Shown one piece after another: positions 43,375 through 55,305 of a DNA stretch of 64,000 nt (positions within the stretch are counted from its first letter, which is position 1; each line of letters begins with the position of its first letter). The notes beneath the pieces are model-generated. The model was not told the DNA's origin. It did not search any database and worked only from the letters and a program-made list of their open reading frames with translations. A program made the translations under genes and the position numbers. The stretch spans positions 12,981,154 to 13,045,153 of the forward strand of contig NC_088653.1 in assembly GCF_964019385.1 (NCBI RefSeq), in the 5' to 3' direction. Source of the DNA: Sycon ciliatum. Lineage: Eukaryota > Porifera > Calcarea > Leucosolenida > Sycettidae.

Positions 43375-43589
43375 CACTCGCTCTGTTCAGTTGTTGATGT
43401 CCATTGTACCTATTCAATTGTCATTCCCATTGTTTCGCAGTTGAAAACCTTCATGTATATAATTTTTGCAATTATCCCTTTTACAAGTCTGTTGGAAGTT
43501 GCTGCTGCTCGGCGAAATGTCATTTGCTACGCACATGCAATTTTCACATTATTTTTTGTTGATTAGATAAACACTTGTACGTTTTTATC

Positions 43590-43601
43590 TTAGGAGGGGC
43601 A
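43590..43601 (+). promoter_or_regulatory. Polypurine tract of the gypsy element
   Basis: AGGAGGGGCA directly precedes the 3' LTR at 43602. Confidence 0.8.
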
Positions 43602-43805
43602 TGATGTATATGGCATACTTCCGTATATGGTGCAACTCCTGCACCCGTATGCACCCGCCTAGAGCTCCTGCTTCCATATGCGCTCGTACACACTTTCCTT
43701 GGTGTTCGTACACACTTCCCTTTTGTGTTCGCACACTGCTTGGAATGTTGTTCTTCGTTTGTTGTCCTCCTTGCTAGTTGTGAATAAACTCTATCTGACA
43801 CCACA
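43602..43805 (+). repeat. 3' LTR of the intact gypsy element
   Basis: By eye it is base-for-base the same as the 5' LTR. AATAAA near 43783 would serve as its polyadenylation signal. Confidence 0.95.
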
Positions 43806-45594
43806 GGGATATGTTCACGGTCAAATCTGTTGGGAACCAGTCTCCCGGTGACAAGGAAGACCGTGTGTTTTGTGTGTTGGTAAGCTGTGGCTGACGTGCC
43901 TCACAATAACTACATGTACGTTGATCACTCCGATTTGTTGTCAACACATATAAACTATACACACACTCTCACTCTGCCTGCAGAACCGTTTCTTTCTTCC
44001 TTTCGTTCTTCGTGGACTCAACAGCGCAGCATTGAGAAATTGAAGCCCAGCCTGCTAATAACGAAAACAATTTTTTCCAGAGCCAGATTTCAGATATTTA
44101 GGAATCGGAGAGGAGAAAAGAACTTGCATCAAGTGGGTATGGTGGAATGTACAGTCTGTGACTGCGGCACGGAAAAGTAGGTTTGGTGAGATGCATCACG
44201 CTGTAAATCCGCTGGTTCTGCCTATTCTGCTGTACAATTGCAGGGCATGATGGCTCACAGTGGCTCAGGCAGCATCTATAAACGCATTTCACCGAAAACA
44301 GCTCGGAAAACGTATTGGCGTTTTCATGTCAGCCAATATCTCAAATGCCCAGCTTTATGAGAGGTGCAACTGTCTGACATCATCGATAAAAGGAGACGAC
44401 AGCTTGTCTGTCACATTCTCCGAATGGACAAGGACGCGCCACAATGGATTGGGCTGAGGGGGTATTTTGCAGAAGACGCTAAGGCCGGCCGCCCAAGTAC
44501 ATCACTAGCGACGCACATGTAAAATGTAAAACTTGGATGCTGATCACTGTAACTGTTGCCACTGTCCTGTCATGTTGTTATGAAGTACATGTTCCCGTCA
44601 TTTTTATATAGTTCAGTACCATGTTGTGGCGTTAGCACTGTTTAGTGACATAATCTCATCGCTGGTCATGGTTCCACCACTGCTCACACCTGTCTTCCAT
44701 GAACACTGTTTTTGTACATTTCTGCATCCAGTAATGCGAGTGTAGGTGAGATTGTGGATGTGATCATGTGTGAGCGTCAGCATTACTGTGATTTCCCTTA
44801 GATTTCCATCCTTGACATGTATAGACCACCATACAACACAACCAAACGCTAGACAAGCAGATCCCTTTACAAAAATACAAAATGCTCAACACGTAGAGAT
44901 GTAGCTAGTGCGTAGAGTAGGGAGAAATTGAAACTATTGTCAGAAGTTCTTCTAGCGGGCTTGATGAGGACTTGTATACGACTGAACCAATTTGCTATCT
45001 AGGGCCATTGGTCATGATGAGTCAGCTCCTTGTCTTTGCAGGATCCCATCGCCATTGTCCCGACGTTGTGGTAAAGTGTAATGGCGTGGAAAATGTTGCC
45101 TTTTAGGTTTTATGTGATTTTGTACTGGATGGTCTTTGTCCGTAGTCTCAGTGTCTGTAGAGGGAATAAGAGGTTGTACGAGCTCCCTAAAGTCCGTATA
45201 CCATACCATTTGAACATACATGTTCAAGTTGCCTTCTCATATTGAAACAACTGTGTAATCAGAGTCAACATATCTCAACTAATCTCTGGTGTGGACACGG
45301 AATTGTGAACGACTGGTCACATATATTCGCACCCCCCCCCCCCCATTTCTTCTCCTCTTCCCCAATCCGCGATGACGACTATTTACACTTCACCTTCTGC
45401 AATATCGCATTCGCCTACAATCCACACTTTCCACACTTTCCAAAATTGTTTACGTTGCGATAACATCTTTATGATTGTCACTCCAATGTATTCGCTTCAC
45501 GCGCAAAGAGAGATGGTCGCGCAATCGTGCATGTATACGTTCAGTATTGTCTACAAAATCGCTCAGTAATACGTTCTCACGTTCATTCTCACGT
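43806..45594. other. Spacer between the gypsy element and the 45.6-kb pseudogene
   Basis: This continues the unit cut at 38736: donor/acceptor-like pair (about 43880 and 43980), LINE fossil (44316-44494), GTGTGAGCGTCAGCATTACT (about 44769), the 400-base extension (about 45000-45300), a C-run (45331-45344) and the 3' block (about 45370-45590). No gene is present. Confidence 0.5.
44316..44494 (+). pseudogene. Fossil LINE ORF2 C-terminus, second copy
   Basis: It matches 35700-35890 (QLYERCN, RRRRQL, HILRMDKDAPQWIGL) with a short internal deletion. It sits at the equivalent place in this unit. Confidence 0.6.
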
Positions 45595-45977
45595 TCACGG
45601 TTTAGGAAAATCCGTGAACGACGTTTTCCACCGGTTGTAAAAACAAGGTATTCCGGGAAAGGAGCAATCGATTCCGGGGTTTGTGGAAAAGGAATCTGAA
45701 GAATGAGATTATTCCCCGAGGACTAACATAAAAATTTATATTATGATTTTCGATTAGATTCTTCAGGGAACATGACGAAATTTCCTTTCTATCCCAATGC
45801 AAACGGAAACTGCAACATTTGTGATGTGGGCTGTAATTAGTTAACAAGAACGAGTGACAATCCGCCAAAATATTCAGGATGTAACCCACAACAGAAGTTA
45901 TGAGTGATGGGCAATCGATCAAAAATTGCGAAACGCGATATGGAAATAAAATTGTAATCTTCCAAGCATCGTAAAAT
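45595..45977 (-). pseudogene. C-terminal part of a gene-family pseudogene (subgroup III)
   Basis: From the usual stop position (45595) it reads through LITSVVGYILNILADCHSFLLTNYSPHHKCCSF to ARRSVVSSASFYDAWKI-type decay. The frame is broken near the PKP tail and ends abruptly where the LINE begins. Only about the last third of a gene remains. Confidence 0.7.
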
Positions 45978-46943
45978 GACGCAGACGACACAACGCTCCT
46001 ACGGGCATCTCCTAACATCACTGGCCTGATGAGTAACCTAGCTAACGGGATTCAAAGAGTTATTTCCTGGATGTCGTCTTGGCGGTTATCGCCCAATCTG
46101 TCTAAAACTAAAATCATGCTCTTTCCTTCTCAGCCCGATGTTCCGCCACTCCTCCATCCCACTTTCCCCCAGCCTATAGACATAGTCTCCAGCCATAAGC
46201 ATCTTGGCATTTTCATTGACTCTAATCTTTCATGGGAACCCCACATCGATTACATATGTCAACGATCAAGTTCATCGTTAGGAATTCTCTCTTCCCACTG
46301 TTACCATCTCCCAATCTCTTGTAAACTCCCCTTTTACTCAGCTTACTTACGCCCCATTTTTGATTATGCAGATACTGCTTGGGCTGGAATTTCCACAACC
46401 CGTGCTGCCCAGCTCGAGATTCAACACAAAAAAGTCCTCAAAATCCTCCTCCGAAAACCCCGCATGCTTCCATCTTCCACCCTTTATGCCCTTGCTGACA
46501 CTTCCCCTTTGTCTAAGAGACGTAATTCACATCTTGTCACCCTTATCCATTCTCTCAAACTCAATCTGTGTCCACCTTACCTCCACTGTTTTAACTGGTT
46601 CTCTTCCCGTAGCACGAGAAACTCCCTTTCCATTCCGAAACCTAAGTCCTCCTTTCTACTTCACTCAACCTTTTTTATTGCGTACTCTGCGTGGCTGGCA
46701 CTTCCCCAAGAAGCTAAGGACCTTTCTTCCCTCCGCCTTTTTAAGAGCCTTGTCGCGCCTTGATTTTGATTTTGTGTTTCTGATTTGGTTGCAATCACTG
46801 CTTATCCATGCTGGTTCCGTTTTTTTCTCCTCCCCTTCTCCCTGCCTTGCCGTGGTTGGCTAACACCCTCTCTCTTTGTATTGGCCGGTGTTCTCACTGT
46901 GCTATGAGATGCTGTAATAAATAAATAAATAAATAAAATAAAT
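45978..46943 (+). mobile_element. 5'-truncated LINE with (TAAA)n tail
   Basis: It begins inside the RT catalytic box (ADDTTLL) and reads about 262 codons to a stop at 46763, with the open ATG frame at 46029. Motifs include KHLGIFIDSNLSW, RPIFDYADTAW and IAYSAWLALP. The 3' UTR shares GCCGTGGTTGGCTA and the tail type with the LINE at 4.1-13.4 kb, so the two are related. The reading frame is intact but lacks endonuclease and the RT core. It sits exactly at the joint between two partial pseudogene copies. Confidence 0.85.
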
Positions 46944-47577
46944 CTGAAGAATGAGATTATTCCCGGAAGCACTAATATAGAAATTTATATTATGATTTTC
47001 GATTAGATTCTTCAGGGAACATGACGAACTCTACTTTCTATCCCAATGCAAACAGAAACTGCAACATTTGTGATGTGGGCAGTAATTAGTTGGCAAGAAT
47101 GAGTGACAATCCGCCAAAATATTCAGGATGTAACCCACAACAAAAGTTATGAGTGGTGAGCAATCGATCCAAAAATGAGAAACGCGATATGGAAATAAAA
47201 TTGTAATTTTCCAAGCATCGTAAAATGATGATTGAAGAAAGAGGGGGGGGGGCATATATTTTTCACCATTCAGTGTTCTAGTGGATCGGCGGAAAACACT
47301 GTGTTCTTTCAATGCAGAGAACTTCAGGCGTGCACTCAGAGCATTTCCATCGCATTCCTCTGTCGTATATGCCATGACATGTAAAAACTATTTTAGTACA
47401 TGCATATGGAGGTAACTGCGATAGATTGCCAATATCACTGGATTGCGGCTGTCGTGGAGGAGTGATTTGCCTGGTGGTAACCGATACTGAAGACTGAACT
47501 GGACAAATACACTTTATGTGTTAGTCCATCAACATTGCAGAACCACGCGCCCAGTGAAATGTACCAGACATCTATTT
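46944..47577 (-). pseudogene. Gene-family pseudogene with internal inversion, copy B
   Basis: It is nearly identical to 19618-20252. The C-terminal part is on the minus strand (VGYILNILADCHSFLPTNYCPHHKCC) up to a G-run at 47242-47250, then N-terminal sequence in the opposite orientation (AENFRRAL-type, about 47315-47340). Shared breakpoints show that the inversion predates the duplication of the block. It lacks the poly(A)-tailed insert of copy A. Confidence 0.8.
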
Positions 47578-49687
47578 ACGGAAGAGGGGCTTTGAATGAT
47601 CATCGTAGACAGGTTTCCCCATGACAATATGACTACTGACACCCAGTAGCCATAATACTCAACATTACATCAGACACTTAAACACTCATCCACCACAATA
47701 TACAACAAAGCATTGCACCGGGCACAAAAAGCACTCCTCCACCACGACAATCCACTATGCATGGCATGAGCCACTAAACACACATCAAAAACCATTATTC
47801 CGATATGCATTGCAACAGGCACTGCAACACACATCCACCACACAATTCCACTATGCTTTGCACAATTTCATTTCAACACCAATCCACAATACGATTATGG
47901 ATCTTCACATTACCGTCAATACTTAAAGCAAATGTTGTACGCGAACTGTGGGAGTGGAGAGGTCATCCAAATAATTATGATTAGATGTGAGCAAATTATG
48001 ATCGGAAAATGCCCAGATTATGCTCTAGCGGATGCTCGCATGATGCTCGAGAAAACAGCCAATTATGCTTTTATATGCTTTAGCAAAAAGACCAAAAGAA
48101 CAGATAAACACTCCATGGTGCGATTGAGCTCTAGGTCGTTGAAGAAAATGCTGCGTCACCTCCACCATTACACTGCCCACTTAAGCCGACTAGATCCTCC
48201 TGCACACAACTATCACCACTGCGAGGACACTTCCGTAGACGATTTTAATAATTCCTTCAGACAGCTGTTTGGCTAATATACAGCTCTTCAGTGAAGGTAA
48301 ATGTTGAGTGATAGGAAATATAGACCAAACTGGCATTATAATATGATAGAGGTTTTCCACATACAGTCGAATGTCACTTATCCGACCACTTCGGGAATCG
48401 GGCATATTGGATAACTGGATATGTTGGATAAGTGATTTCATTTTTATGTACATATATGGCTGGATTTCACTGATTTATGTTCACAATACCCAAATTTATT
48501 CATGGGTATTCATGAATTTCTCCATTTACACATACATGTTAGCATACTTGTCCACATCAAATTCAAGTAAATGCATATTACACCGTATAATATACAACAA
48601 AAACGGAAAATCATTCACTATGACAATCAATGCAGAAATAATGATCCAGAATCAGTGTACTGTATAGCTTATGAAAATCTGTGTATTGCACTTTCAATAC
48701 ACAGACTCTCACTAGCTACGCAGTAAACAGCCAACAGTACTTCACACTTTCCTTTTCCAGCGTCTACACTCACTGATGAGCTGCTGTGAGCTGCATGAAC
48801 ACTGTTATAATCCTTTTCTGCATACAGTCATGCGAGTGTAGGTGAGATTGTGGATGTGAACATGTGTGAGCGTCAGCATTACTGTGATTTAGCCTGCATT
48901 TCCCTTATTGAGATGTATAGAACACCATGCAATACAGCCAAACGCTAGAAAAGCAGATCCCACTCATACAAAATTGCTCAACACGGCTAGATGTAGCCAG
49001 TACGTAGAGTCGCTAGCAACGGAAACTATAGTTGAAACTAGCTTGTAGCGGTCCTGAAGAGGACTGCTATATGACCCAAACATTTCCTATCTATGGCCAT
49101 TGGTTAGTTACAAATCAATCCCAAATCAATCCGATGACAGACTGGTCTCGCTCTTTGTGGAGCCGTCAATGAAGCACAGAGAACATGAGGCTGAACGTGA
49201 TAGCAAAGGAAAATGATCTTTTCAAAGCGAAGTTGATCCAGGCTCGATTAAACCGTGACAGATTATTCTACCTGAAAAGTCACCAAAATCAGGTGTAGGC
49301 AAGAAATCGCACACCTGCTCACAGCTCTACCCCCTCCTCCCCTTCAATTCCACACCCCCTCTCTTTTCTCGCTAGGAGATGGAGACAGTTCGCTCTTCAC
49401 CTCCTGCACTACCTTACTCGACTATAATCTATACTTTCCACGCGTTCCCAAGTGCACACGTTGCTATGACATCTTTAGAGGTATAACTCAAATGTATCCG
49501 TTCTCACACAAAAAGGGATTGACAGGAATATCAAAGGAAATGTAACGCTATAAGAGCATTTAATTACGAATGAAACGCAATCGCTACGTTTGTGGTAGTT
49601 GAATAAAATAGATCTACTGCTTGTTCATGACATACAACTGCAAGGTGGCACTCGTGCTGGGGATTGTTCATCAATCTGTTCTTACGT
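47578..49687. other. Spacer of duplicated block B
   Basis: It is collinear with 21511-24946 without the foldback and hAT-like insertions; CTGATTTATGTTCACAATACCC near 48470 is the empty site. A pogo-like end lies at 48364. The 3' block of member 6 occupies about 49374-49687. No gene is present. Confidence 0.6.
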
Positions 49688-50788
49688 TCATGGTTTAGGT
49701 AAAAACCTTGAGCGAGGTGTGCCACCGGTTGTATAAGGCACATGTTCCGGGAAATGATCAATGGACTCCGTGGTTTGTGGAAAAGGAATCTTAAGATCGA
49801 TACCAGTCACGGAAGTATAACCAACATAGAAATTTAGAAATTGCCTTTCAATTAGATTTCCCCAGGAATATACCGAATAATAATCTTTTCTTTCCACAGT
49901 CAGATAAACCGTCCAACATTTCTCATATGGGCGGTAATTAGTAGGCAAGAATGAGTGACAATCCGCCAAGATATTCAGGATGTGTGTCACAACAGAAGTT
50001 ATAAGTGATGAGCAATCGCTACAAATGTGAAATATGATCTCGAAATTAAATGCTATTCTTGCATGCAACCCATATGTTGATTTTAACACAATAGCAAACA
50101 CGCTAAGCAATAACCGTCTAAAACATGGGAAGTCCATCTGCATTTCGGAACTTTTACTCCAGTGTTCACAGATGATTTCGAAGGTAACGTTATGCTTGCT
50201 ATTTGTATTCTTCCTTAGATTCGAAATATATCCTTGACGCAAACTCTTGTTCCAAGGATGTGCCCCTTCAAACTTAAGATACGTATACCGCCAAAAAATC
50301 TCTGGAGCTACCCGCTGGACAACATTCGCTATGGATGTCTGGTACACTTGATTTGGTGAGAGGTTCTCCAATGTTGATGCACTTACCCGCAGTATGTATC
50401 TGTCCACTGGAGCCCGTAGTACTAGCTTCCGCCAGGCACATAGCTCCTCCACGATACTCGCAACCCAGTGAACTTGGCAATTCATCGCAGCAACCTTTAC
50501 ATCAACGCAGTAACTGTTTTTATATTGAATGGCGTGTCCTGAAAGGGATTGAAGTTCTCCCAGTGCGCGCCTGAAGTTCTCCGTATTGAAAGGAACACGG
50601 GTTTCCTCTGCTCCACTAGGAAACTGAATGTTGAAAACTATATATCGGAATTTCGTCAGGTTGATTTGGCCATAATCATGCCTCGATAAATCCTGACTGA
50701 ATATCAAATTCACAGTCAGGCACGGTAATTTTTCACGTCTCATCGGCCGTTTATAATGTGCTCGGAGTTCCAGTTCGAAATCTACCAT
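49688..50788 (-). CDS. Tandem gene-family member 6 (366 aa, unknown function)
   Basis: This is an intact subgroup II frame: MVDFELEL, TRVPFNTENFRRALGEL, NSYCVDVKVAAMNCQVHW, SASTLENLSPNQVYQTS, FPCFRRLLLSVFAIV, LITSVVTHILNILADCHSF, LKIPFPQT, RSRFLPKP. Compared with member 2 the differences cluster in the middle (GYISNLRKNTNSKHN against GRISNPTANTNNTHD). Leader and 3' block are conserved. As the partner of member 2 in the block duplication, comparing the two would show what selection acts on the protein. Confidence 0.78.
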   Translation of the reverse strand: MVDFELELRAHYKRPMRREKLPCLTVNLIFSQDLSRHDYGQINLTKFRYIVFNIQFPSGAEETRVPFNTENFRRALGELQSLSGHAIQYKNSYCVDVKVAAMNCQVHWVASIVEELCAWRKLVLRAPVDRYILRVSASTLENLSPNQVYQTSIANVVQRVAPEIFWRYTYLKFEGAHPWNKSLRQGYISNLRKNTNSKHNVTFEIICEHWSKSSEMQMDFPCFRRLLLSVFAIVLKSTYGLHARIAFNFEIIFHICSDCSSLITSVVTHILNILADCHSFLPTNYRPYEKCWTVYLTVERKDYYSVYSWGNLIERQFLNFYVGYTSVTGIDLKIPFPQTTESIDHFPEHVPYTTGGTPRSRFLPKP

Positions 50789-53143
50789 ACTGATTCTTGG
50801 TCAGACACTAGCGGCTTTGCTGTCTAGCTTTATGAGAGTCTCAATCCCTTTCACAATATTCGCCTTATCTTAACGTATTCAAAATGTGCTCCTTCAACGA
50901 TTGAGATGTAAACTTACTGCTATTCTCACGATACCAAGTACTTATTGGTGAAATCTAGGGTGATAATTTACAACTCTGCGTTTACTCTTGAAAGAATTAT
51001 AAGCTGCTTTGGGCGAAACTAGGCATGTCTAAGTACAACTGTACGTACTCAACCGTCGGGCGGGTGTCCGAGAGATGTTCGAGATTCTGGGCTAGAAGTG
51101 TTAAATTATCGCACAACTGGTTATTGGTGTAGCCAGCAGGCTGTGGAGGACAGGTTCATGTAGGTAAATGTTGGACGCTGTGCTGCCCTAGATGTGTGAA
51201 CACTTGGCTGTGAATTTGTGCTGGGTGAAAACCTGGAACCACTGTGCATGCGAATGTAACATCTAGGTATACCTTTGATTCCCAGCACCCCATCGGGCTG
51301 GTCATTCATGTACTACTTTCCCATCCTGATACGGCAAAGTGTAATTCTCTCTCTTTCCTATATGTTTCACCGTCCAATATGTTGGGCACCAGTCTCCCGG
51401 TGACAAGGGAGACCGTGTGTCTTGTGTGTTGGTAAGCTGTGGCTGATGTGTCTCACAATAGCTACATGTACGTTGATCACTCCGATTTGTTGTCAACACA
51501 TATAAACTATACACACACTCTCACTTCGCCTGCAGAACCGTTTCGTTCTTCTTTTCGTTCTTCGTGGACTCAACAGCGCAGCATTGAGCATTTGAAGCCC
51601 AACCTGCTAATAATGAAAACTAATTTTTCCAGACCCAGATTTCAGATATTTAGGAATTGGAGCGGAGAAAAGAACTTGAGTCAAGTGGGTATGGTGGAAT
51701 GTACATTCTGTGACTTTCGGCGCGGAAAAGTAGGTTTGGTGAGATGCATCACGCTGTAAATCCGTTGGTTCTGCCTTTTCTGCTGAACAATTGCGGGGCA
51801 TGATGGCTCACAGTGGCTCAGGCAGCATCTTTAAACGCATTTCACTGAAAACAGCTCGGAAAGCGTATTGGCGTTGTCAAGACAGCCAACATATCAAATG
51901 ACCAGCTTTATGACAATATGAGAGGTTCAACACTGAGCCACTGTCTGACATCGTCGACAGAAGGAGACGACAGCTAATCTATTACATTCTACGAATGGAC
52001 AAGGACGCGCCACAATGGATTGGGCTGAATGGGTATTTTGCAGAAGACGCTAAGGCTGGCAACCCAAGTACATCACTAGCGACGCACATGTAAAATGTAA
52101 AACTTGGATGATGACCACTGTTCCTGTTGCCACCGTCCTGTCATGTTGTTATGAAGTACATGTTACCGTCATTTTTATATAGATCAGTACAAAGCTGTGG
52201 CGTTAGCATTGTTTAATGACACAATCTCATCGCTGGTCATGGTTCCACCACTCCTCACACCTGTGTTCCGTTTCTGCATACAGTCATATGCATGGAGATG
52301 AGATTGTGGATGTGAGCATGAGTGAGCGTCAGCATTACTGTGATTTCCCCTACATTTCCATCCTTGACATGTATAGACCACCATACAACACAACCAAAGT
52401 CTAGACAACCAGATCCCTTTCCAAACATACAAAATTGCTCAACACCGAGAGACGCAGCTAGTGCGTAGAGTAGGGAGAAACGGAAACTATAGTTACAAGT
52501 TACAACTAGCTTGTAGCGGTTCTGATGAGGACTTGTAGATGACCGAACAAATTTGCTATCTAGGGCAATTGGTCATGATGCGTCAGCTCCTTGTCTTTGC
52601 AGGATCCCATCGCCAGAGTCCCGACGTTGTGGTAATGTGTGATGGCGTGGAAACATGTTGCCTTTTAGGTTTTATGTGATTTTGTACTGGATGGTCTATG
52701 CCCGTAGTTTGTGGAGGGAATTAAAGGTTGTACGAGCTCCCTAAAGTCCGTTTCCCATACCATTTGAACATACATGTTCAAGTTGCCTTCTCATATTGAA
52801 TCAACTGTGTAATCAGTGTCAACATATCTCAACCAATCTCTGGTGTGGACAGGGAATTGTGAACGACTGTTCACATATATACGCACCCCCACCCCTTTCT
52901 TCTCCTCTTCCCCAATCCGAGATGACGACTATTTACACTTCACCTTCTGCAATATCACATTCGCCTACAATCCACACTTTCCACACCTTCCCAATTGTTT
53001 ACGTTGCGATAACATCTTTATGGTTGTTACTCCAATGTATTCGCTTCACGCGCAAAGAGAGATGGTCACGCAGTCGTGCATGTATAAGTTCAGTATTGTC
53101 TTCAAGATCGCTCAGTAATACGTTCTCACGTTCATTCTCACGT
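50789..53143. other. Spacer between member 6 and the 53-kb pseudogene
   Basis: In order: leader, the CAGCAGGCTGTGG block (about 51133), donor/acceptor-like pair (about 51432 and 51533), LINE fossil (51876-52070), GAGTGAGCGTCAGCATTACT (about 52320), the 400-base extension (52560-52860) and the 3' block (about 52916-53140). No gene is present. Confidence 0.5.
51876..52070 (+). pseudogene. Fossil LINE ORF2 C-terminus, third copy
   Basis: It matches 35700-35890 and 44316-44494, with the frame RRRRQLIYYILRMDKDAPQW. It has an extra ACAATATG near 51913 and its own stops. Confidence 0.6.
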
Positions 53144-54180
53144 TCACGGTTTAGGAAAATCAGTGAACGACGTTTCCAGAGGTCGTAAAAACAAGGTGTT
53201 CCGGGAAAAGAGTAACCGATTCTGTGGTTTGTGGAAAAGGAATCTGAAGAATAAGATTATTCCCGGAAGCATTAACATAGAAATTTATATTATGCTTATC
53301 GATTAGTTTCTCCAGGGAACATGACGAACTCTACTTTCTATCCCAATGCAAACGGAAACTGCAACATTTGTGATGTGGGCTGTAATTAGTTGGCAAGAAT
53401 GAGTGATAATCCGCCAAAATATTCAGGATATAAGTTGAATATAAGTGGTTAGCAATCGATACAAAAAATGCGAAACGCGATATGGAAATAAAATTGTAAT
53501 CTTCCAAGGATCGTAAATGATGATTTTAGCAAAATGGCAAAGACACTAAGGAGTAACCCTCCGAAATATGGGAGGTCGATCTGCATTTCGGAATATCCAC
53601 ACCAGCGCTCACAGAGGAGTTCGAAGCGAAACTCGTACGGGTCATGAGTACACGCTCTTGGAGGGAAATCATAAAGTGCATAATATAACCTCTCTTTCCA
53701 CTGGTACCTCCCATTATGCTGTTCATACGATCCATAATTGAATCTCACTACAGCTGGCCGCCGGATAAAATGCGAATTTTATGTCTGGTACATTTCACTG
53801 GGCGCGTGGTTCTGCAATGTTGATGGACTAACACATAACGTGTATTTGTCCACTCCAGTCTTCAGAATCAGTTACCACTGGGCAAATAACTCCTCCACGA
53901 CAGTCGCAATCCAGTGCTATTGGCAATCTATCGCAGTTACCTCCATATGGCATGTAATACAGTGGTTTTTACATGTCATGGCATATACGAAAGAGGAAAG
54001 CGATGGAAATGCTCTCAGTGCACGCCTGAAGTTCTCTGCATTGAAAGAAACAGTGTTTTCCGCCGATCCACTAGAAAACTGAATGATGAAAAATATATGT
54101 CCGAATTTCATCGAATCGATTCGGTCATAATCAAGCATAATCAGGACCACGTCATCACACGATGTCATTCTCGCCTGTCG
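53144..54180 (-). pseudogene. Gene-family pseudogene in normal orientation (subgroup III)
   Basis: This spans almost a whole member. The N-terminal part is open at 53917-54168 (SAENTVSFNAENFRRALRAFPS). The middle is open at 53449-53748 (FELLCERWCGYSEMQIDLPYFGGLLLSVFAILLKS, in pieces). The C-terminal part is shifted and has a deletion near 53430. The canonical start region is lost at about 54180. It shows the pre-inversion layout of the pseudogenes at 19 and 47 kb. Confidence 0.75.
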
Positions 54181-54184
54181 TAGT

Positions 54185-54677
54185 TAGCCCTTTCCCAAAG
54201 GTGCTCTTTTAATTCACACTAAGTGCTTTTCGCGCCCTTCAAAGTATGCTGAAAAAGTGCTCTTTTTTCAGTGAAAACAGACAAAAAGTGCTCTTTTTTC
54301 AGGGAAGCATAGCCATTAAAGGCCCATGATGCATGTTCAGATAAGAACTCAAGGCAAAGCTGAGAAATGAATACGCACTCTTCGAAAGGCAAAACAGGAA
54401 GTAAAGCTCAAAAAACCCTACTTTTTACAGCATTGTGTTAACCGGGTACAAGCTTCGCCAACTTGTTGCCCCATCACACCCAAAAAAGCGGCATGCCAAG
54501 GCCCATCGAGCACTCGGAAACTGAGATCGCATGCATGAGCAAACAGATTTTAGCATTTTTTAGCTGAAAAAAGCTCAAAAAGGGCGATATTCACCAAAAA
54601 ACGCAATAAGGGGCGAAAGAAACGGGCTTTTCCAAAAAGGGCGAAAAAACGGGGCGAGCACCTTTGGGAAAGGGCTA
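54185..54677. mobile_element. hAT-type MITE, 493 bp
   Basis: Perfect inverted ends begin TAGCCCTTTCCCAAAGGTGC and are flanked by a perfect 8-bp duplication, GTCGTAGT (54177-54184, 54678-54685). Subterminal repeats of AAAGTGCTCTTTTTTC type on the left and AAAAAGGGCGA type on the right fit hAT organisation. There is no coding capacity. It sits beside the truncated N-terminus of the 53-kb pseudogene. Confidence 0.92.
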
Positions 54678-55288
54678 GTCGTAGTTGGTTTGCCGATTTG
54701 GGTGTGCCTGCCGTCCTGTGCACCGATGGCGTCCCCCAGGTCGCGTCCAAGAAATTAGATTTTTGTAGATTTTAAATGTACTCAGCTGGTGCAACCGGTC
54801 TGTTACGACATGTACAACTACTACTGCTACTACTACTAGCACAACATTGCTCTTCATGACAAGATGCAGCCAGTACGTAGTTTAAGGAGAAACGGAAACT
54901 ATAGTAACAGGTTACAACTACATGTAGCTTGAAGCTGTCGTGATGTCCACTTCTGGATTGTCGAAGCAATTGGCTCACCACAGCATTGATAAGTTGCAAA
55001 AAATAAATCTGCTGACTGAATGGTCTCGTTCTTTGTGGGCTCATCAGCTGAGCACTGCTAAAATTACATATCATACCCCAGCCCTCCCCCCCCCCTCCCC
55101 TCTTTCTTCCGGTCCCCCGATACGAGAAGGCGACTATTCGCACTTCATCTCTTTTGACTACCATATTCATGTATAATCCACACTTCCTACACGTCGCAAT
55201 AACATCGATTATCTAAAGTGTAGCTGAAATGTATCCATGCACACACAAAGGAAGATTGTCGCGAATATCAAAGGAAATTGAACACTCA
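54678..55288. other. Degenerate unit spacer and 3' block left of the inverted-repeat element
   Basis: Unit landmarks (GGAGAAACGGAAACTATAGT near 54889, TGGTCTCGTTCTTTGTGGGCTC near 55021, the 3' block near 55125-55280) identify this as the 3' side of the unit whose gene is at 59128. No gene is present. Confidence 0.5.
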
Positions 55289-55305
55289 TAACCCGCGATA
55301 TTCAT

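Larger units (their letters stand above)
38737..43805 (+). mobile_element. Intact Ty3/gypsy LTR retrotransposon, 5,069 bp
   Basis: The LTRs of 204 bp (38737-38940, 43602-43805) look identical, start TGATG and end CACCACA. They are flanked by the 5-bp duplication GGGAT (38732-38736, 43806-43810). Between them are a TGG-starting primer site, a long untranslated leader, one uninterrupted Gag-Pol frame and a purine tract. No damage is visible, so this is a good candidate for a recently active element. It has no chromodomain and belongs to a different lineage from the element at 7474. Confidence 0.95.
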
